Origin: an uncultured Bacilli bacterium
Lineage (GTDB): Bacteria; Bacillota_I; Bacilli_A; RF39; UBA660
NCBI GenBank assembly: GCA_947587565.1
Contig: CANPYA010000053.1
Span: forward strand, 1-8,624
Length of the DNA stretch: 8,624 bases
Direction of reading: 5' to 3'
Shown: positions 5,764-8,624 of the stretch, piece by piece
Layout: each line of letters starts with the position of its first letter
How positions within the stretch are numbered: position 1 is the first letter of the stretch
The notes under the pieces: model-generated
Database searches by the model: none
What the model was told of the DNA's origin: nothing
What the model saw: only the letters and a program-made list of their open reading frames with translations
Position numbers and translations under genes: made by a program

Positions 5764-6950
5764 CCGAGTTACTTGCTCCTGCTGGAGATATTGAAAGATT
5801 AAAGATTGCTCTTTTATATGGGGCTGATGCCGTTTATATTGGGGGTAAAGATTATAGTTTAAGAGCGAATGCCAAGAATTTTAGTCTTGAAGAAATAGAG
5901 AAAGCCATAAAATTTGCCCATAATTTAGGTAAAAGAGTTTATGTGACAGTTAATATTGTCTTTCACGATCAAAATTTAAAAGATTTAGATAAATATTTAC
6001 AGGCATTAAAAGATATCGATGTTGATGCCGTTATCGTTAGTGATATTGTCGCGGTTAAAATGGCTATTAAAACGGGTTTAGATGTTATTTTATCCACCCA
6101 AGCAAGTACCCTTAATTATGGAGCAGTATCTTTTTGGCAAAGCTTAGGAGTTAAAAGATTTGTTTTAGGAAGAGAAGCCACTAGAGAAGATATTATTAGA
6201 ATAAAGAAAGAAACTAATGCGGAATTAGAATGTTTTATTCACGGGGCGATGTGTACGAGCATCAGTGGTAAATGTGTTTTATCTAATTATTGTACGGGTA
6301 GAGATTCTAACCGCGGGGGATGTGCCCAAATATGTCGGTGGGTCTTTAAAAATTGTGATGGTTTTAGTCCGGATTTTACTTTAATGAGTAAAGACTTAAA
6401 TATGATAGATTATATTGAAGATATGATAAATATTGGGGTAAGTTCTTTTAAAGTGGAAGGAAGAATGCGTTCGGTTTATTATATTGCCACCGTTATAATG
6501 TGTTATAGAGAAATTATTGACCGAATTAATAACCATACTTTAACCGATATAGATAAAAAATATTATGCGAAAGTACTTGATCGGGTAGCGAATAGAGATA
6601 CAACACCGCAATTTTATCAAGCATTCCCGGGACCAAACGAAAGTTATTTTCAAGACCGCTTAGAAGTAAGTAATCAAGACTTTTTAGGTATGGTTTTAGA
6701 TTATGATAAAGATAAACATATAGTTAAATTGGAAGAGCGAAATTATTTTCAAAAAGGCGATATTGTCGAATTTATTGGTCCTAATTTAGAACCAATTACA
6801 TATACTATTAATAAAATTATTGATGAAGATGGTAATGTGGTAGAAGTAGCAAGACATCCCCAAATGATTGTCTATTTAGAAGTACCGGAAATATTACCAA
6901 AATTTGCAATGATGCGTATGAAAATAATTGACAAAAATAATCTTTTATAG
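5760..6950 (+). CDS. trhP: U32 family protein, TrhP2/YrrO-like prephenate-dependent tRNA uridine(34) hydroxylase
   Basis: This 396-residue protein opens with ELLAPAGDIERL and GADAVYIGGKDYSLR, both U32 hallmarks. The signature ECFIHGAMCTSISGKCVLSNY holds C158, C165 and C172; further cysteines follow at C178, C188 and C192, fitting the iron-sulfur ligands reported for TrhP proteins. SFKVEGRMRS (229-238) is also characteristic. A C-terminal beta-barrel-like region (about 305-396) follows. TrhP (YegQ in E. coli; YrrN/YrrO in B. subtilis) makes 5-hydroxyuridine at wobble position 34 with prephenate, which TrmR then methylates. The U32 name 'peptidase' is historical. AAAGGAG (5745-5751) lies shortly upstream and the ATG overlaps the previous stop by four bases, so translation is probably coupled. 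The last codons carry the greA -35 box. Confidence 0.88.
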   Translation: MTELLAPAGDIERLKIALLYGADAVYIGGKDYSLRANAKNFSLEEIEKAIKFAHNLGKRVYVTVNIVFHDQNLKDLDKYLQALKDIDVDAVIVSDIVAVKMAIKTGLDVILSTQASTLNYGAVSFWQSLGVKRFVLGREATREDIIRIKKETNAELECFIHGAMCTSISGKCVLSNYCTGRDSNRGGCAQICRWVFKNCDGFSPDFTLMSKDLNMIDYIEDMINIGVSSFKVEGRMRSVYYIATVIMCYREIIDRINNHTLTDIDKKYYAKVLDRVANRDTTPQFYQAFPGPNESYFQDRLEVSNQDFLGMVLDYDKDKHIVKLEERNYFQKGDIVEFIGPNLEPITYTINKIIDEDGNVVEVARHPQMIVYLEVPEILPKFAMMRMKIIDKNNLL

Positions 6951-6956
6951 TATTAT
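6928..6956 (+). promoter_or_regulatory. Promoter of greA, with -35 inside the upstream gene
   Basis: A perfect TTGACA (6928-6933) lies in the last codons of the U32 gene. After 17 bases comes TATTAT (6951-6956), directly behind that gene's TAG stop. Transcription would start near 6963. greA can thus be transcribed both from the long operon and on its own. Confidence 0.72.
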
Positions 6957-6974
6957 TTTGTAAGTCATACAAAA
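6956..6974 (+). other. AT-rich hairpin just before the greA ribosome site
   Basis: TTTTGTA (6956-6962) and TACAAAA (6968-6974) form a perfect 7-bp stem around AGTCA, ending one base before GGAG (6975-6978). Only read-through RNA from the upstream operon would contain both arms, because the proximal promoter starts near 6963. With one G-C pair, the stem is weak and may have no role. Confidence 0.25.
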
Positions 6975-6987
6975 GGAGAGATTTTTG

Positions 6988-7458
6988 ATGAAAAAAGAAG
7001 ATTTATTCGAACTAACTGCTGAAGGATATTTAGAGTTAGAGACTGAATTAAATGAACTAAAAAATGTAAAAAGAAAAGAAGTGATCGTGGCTTTAAAAGA
7101 AGCAAGAGCTATGGGTGACTTATCAGAAAATGCTGATTATGACGCAGCAAGAAATGATCAAGCCCAAATTGAAGCCCGAATTAAAGAGTTAGAATATAAA
7201 TTAGAACATAGCAAGATTGTTGACAAAAGAAAGAAAGGCAATGGTGTTGGTATTGGTTCAGTAGTAACTATCAAAGATGATGATGGTGAAGAAGAAGAAT
7301 ATAAATTAGTTTCTTCAGTTGAAGCTGATCCATTCAATAATAAGATATCTGTTGATTCACCTATTGGTATTGCTATTAAAGGCCATAAAGTTGGCGATTC
7401 AGTTTTAGTTGAAAGTCCTAATGGTGGTTATCACATCGAAATAATTAATGTAGCCTAG
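6988..7458 (+). CDS. greA: Transcription elongation factor GreA
   Basis: This 156-residue protein has the standard two-part GreA form. The N-terminal antiparallel coiled coil spans about 1-75 and carries the tip motif MGDLSENADYDAARNDQ (42-58), with acidic D44 and E47 equivalent to the Mg-coordinating tip residues. The C-terminal FKBP-like domain includes PIGIAIKGHKVGDSV and the ending GGYHIEIINV. GreA enters the RNA polymerase secondary channel and stimulates cleavage of backtracked transcripts. The ATG at 6988 follows GGAG (6975-6978) by nine bases; the in-frame TTG one codon earlier is less likely. In B. subtilis udk lies between yrrO and greA; here it is absent. A strong terminator overlaps the stop codon. 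Confidence 0.97.
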   Translation: MKKEDLFELTAEGYLELETELNELKNVKRKEVIVALKEARAMGDLSENADYDAARNDQAQIEARIKELEYKLEHSKIVDKRKKGNGVGIGSVVTIKDDDGEEEEYKLVSSVEADPFNNKISVDSPIGIAIKGHKVGDSVLVESPNGGYHIEIINVA

Positions 7459-7476
7459 TTGATAGGCTTTTTTTTA
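7452..7476 (+). terminator. Intrinsic terminator of greA
   Basis: AGCCTA (7452-7457) pairs perfectly with TAGGCT (7463-7468) around the 5-base loop GTTGA, followed by a run of T (7469-7475). The 5' arm includes the last coding bases and the start of the TAG stop. It should end the whole upstream operon. Confidence 0.9.
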
Positions 7477-7487
7477 TTTTAAATTAC

Positions 7488-7516
7488 TTGTCAAGATAAA
7501 ATAATTATATTATAAT
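7488..7516 (+). promoter_or_regulatory. Promoter of tig
   Basis: TTGTCA (7488-7493), a 17-base spacer and the consensus TATAAT (7511-7516) form a strong sigma-A-type promoter just after the greA terminator. Transcription would start near 7523, about 20 bases ahead of the TTG start codon. Confidence 0.82.
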
Positions 7517-7542
7517 ATACTAAGTTGAAAGAGGGAATATTT

Positions 7543-8624
7543 TTGAAAAACGTACATGAAATTGAAATTAAGATTGAAGGAAAAGAATGGACTGAAGCTT
7601 TAGATAAATCATTTAAAAAAGCTAATAAAGATGCTAAAATTGATGGTTTTCGTAAAGGGAGTGCTCCTAAAGAGGTTTATATTAAAAAATATGGTATTGA
7701 ATCTTTATATCCTGATGCGGTTAATAATGCTGTCGGAGTTGCTTATAAAAAATTATTAGATGAAAATGATTTAGTACCAGTTATAGAACCTGCTGTTGAT
7801 GTTATTGGTATTTCTGATGGATCAGTTATCTTTAAATTTACAATTATCACTAAACCAGAAATTAAATTAAGTAGTTATAAAAACTTAGGAGTTAAATGTG
7901 ATAAAGTAAAAGTTACTAAAGAAGAAATTGCCCATGAAGTTGAACATTTAAGAGAAGATTTAGCGGAAGTTGTAATTAAAGAAAATGGTGAAATTGCCGA
8001 TAAAGATACTGTTGTAATTGATTTTGATGGTTATGTTGATGGTAAAGCCTTAGATGGTGGTAAAGGGGAAAATTATCCATTAGAAATTGGTTCACATACA
8101 TTTATTCCAGGTTTTGAAGAAGGTTTAATTGGTCATAAGAGTGGGGAAGAAGTTGAACTTAAATTAACATTCCCAGAAAATTATGTTGAAGATTTAAAAA
8201 ATAAAGATGTTACTTTTAAAGTTAAAATTCATGAAGTAAAGACAAAAGTTTTACCAGAAATTGATAAAGAATTCTATGAAGATTTAGGATTAGAAGTTAA
8301 AACTAAAGAAGAATTTGAAAAAGAAGTAGAAAAGACTATTAAAGAAAGAAAAGAAGTTGAAGCTGAAGATAAATTTACTGAAGATTTATTACATGCCGCA
8401 TCTGAAAAATTAGAAGTAGAAATTAATCCGGAAATAATCTCTGAAGAAGTTCATCGCATTATGGGAGATTATGAAAGACAACTTAAAATGCAAGGTATTG
8501 ATATGGAACAATATTTTGCTTTAACAGGAACTACTCATGAAGATTTACATAAACAATTAGAACCTGAAGCTACTAAGAGACTTAAATATCGTTATGTTAT
8601 TGAAGAAATAGCCGAAAAAGAAAA
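7543..8624 (+). CDS. tig: Trigger factor (ribosome-associated chaperone and peptidyl-prolyl isomerase), 3' end beyond the window
   Basis: Read from a TTG start, the frame is open for 360 codons to the window edge; full trigger factors are about 430 residues. The N-terminal ribosome-binding domain has the signature DGFRKGSAPKEV (34-45). The FKBP-type isomerase domain spans about 150-235, with DTVVIDFDGYVDGKALDGG (155-173) and FIPGFEEGLIGHKSGEEVE (187-205). A helical C-terminal chaperone domain begins after about 240. Trigger factor binds the ribosome near the tunnel exit and shields nascent chains. GAGGG (7531-7535) lies seven bases before the TTG at 7543, and no in-frame ATG occurs near the N terminus; the nearby ATG at 7556 is out of frame. 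The rare start codon is therefore well supported. It has its own promoter after the greA terminator. Confidence 0.96.
   Translation, partial: MKNVHEIEIKIEGKEWTEALDKSFKKANKDAKIDGFRKGSAPKEVYIKKYGIESLYPDAVNNAVGVAYKKLLDENDLVPVIEPAVDVIGISDGSVIFKFTIITKPEIKLSSYKNLGVKCDKVKVTKEEIAHEVEHLREDLAEVVIKENGEIADKDTVVIDFDGYVDGKALDGGKGENYPLEIGSHTFIPGFEEGLIGHKSGEEVELKLTFPENYVEDLKNKDVTFKVKIHEVKTKVLPEIDKEFYEDLGLEVKTKEEFEKEVEKTIKERKEVEAEDKFTEDLLHAASEKLEVEINPEIISEEVHRIMGDYERQLKMQGIDMEQYFALTGTTHEDLHKQLEPEATKRLKYRYVIEEIAEKE

Overview
The window comes from a very AT-rich, low-GC Gram-positive chromosome. Gene order from position 2478 to 7458 (ireB, ruvX, a DUF1292 gene, mltG, an O-methyltransferase, two U32 proteins, greA) matches the Bacillus subtilis block yrzL-yrrK-yrzB-yrrL-yrrM-yrrN-yrrO-udk-greA, except that udk is missing. 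The proteins are lysine/asparagine-rich, the genes are densely packed, and all tryptophans I read are TGG. This suggests an uncultured gut-type member of Bacilli/Mollicutes relatives using the standard bacterial code. The taxon is an inference.

Layout. Positions 1-1576 (minus strand) hold a two-gene unit: a HIT-family hydrolase, followed with a 1-base stop/start overlap by a CapA-like metallophosphatase. The CapA reading frame is broken by one in-frame TAA but stays open on both sides, so it is called a pseudogene; it runs off the left edge. Positions 1595-1879 carry no protein gene. They hold a promoter region, two leader hairpins, three near-identical 36-37-base tandem repeats separated by A6 tracts, and a hairpin terminator. 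Positions 1880-2401 encode a ToxN/AbiQ/CptN-family endoribonuclease. Together these form a complete type III toxin-antitoxin locus: the repeats are the RNA antitoxin, and the terminator limits read-through into the toxin gene. Such loci act in phage abortive infection and plasmid or chromosome maintenance.

Positions 2429-6950 are a tightly packed operon with its own promoter. It encodes IreB (cell-envelope stress signalling), RuvX/YqgF (pre-16S rRNA nuclease or Holliday-junction resolvase family), a short DUF1292 protein, MltG (peptidoglycan glycan-strand terminase), a TrmR-like O-methyltransferase, and two U32/TrhP-like proteins. The last three probably make 5-hydroxyuridine and then 5-methoxyuridine at tRNA wobble position 34. 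The first U32 protein has lost the family's cysteine cluster, while the second keeps it. greA follows with its own promoter, whose -35 box lies inside the upstream gene, and ends at a strong terminator. The window closes with the first 360 codons of trigger factor (tig), which starts at TTG behind a near-consensus promoter.

The most interesting part is the toxin-antitoxin locus. The differences among the three antitoxin repeats are confined to one predicted pseudoknot loop, each repeat is bounded by A6 tracts that fit ToxN-type processing sites, and its promoter abuts the divergent HIT/CapA control region through a perfect 14-base palindrome.
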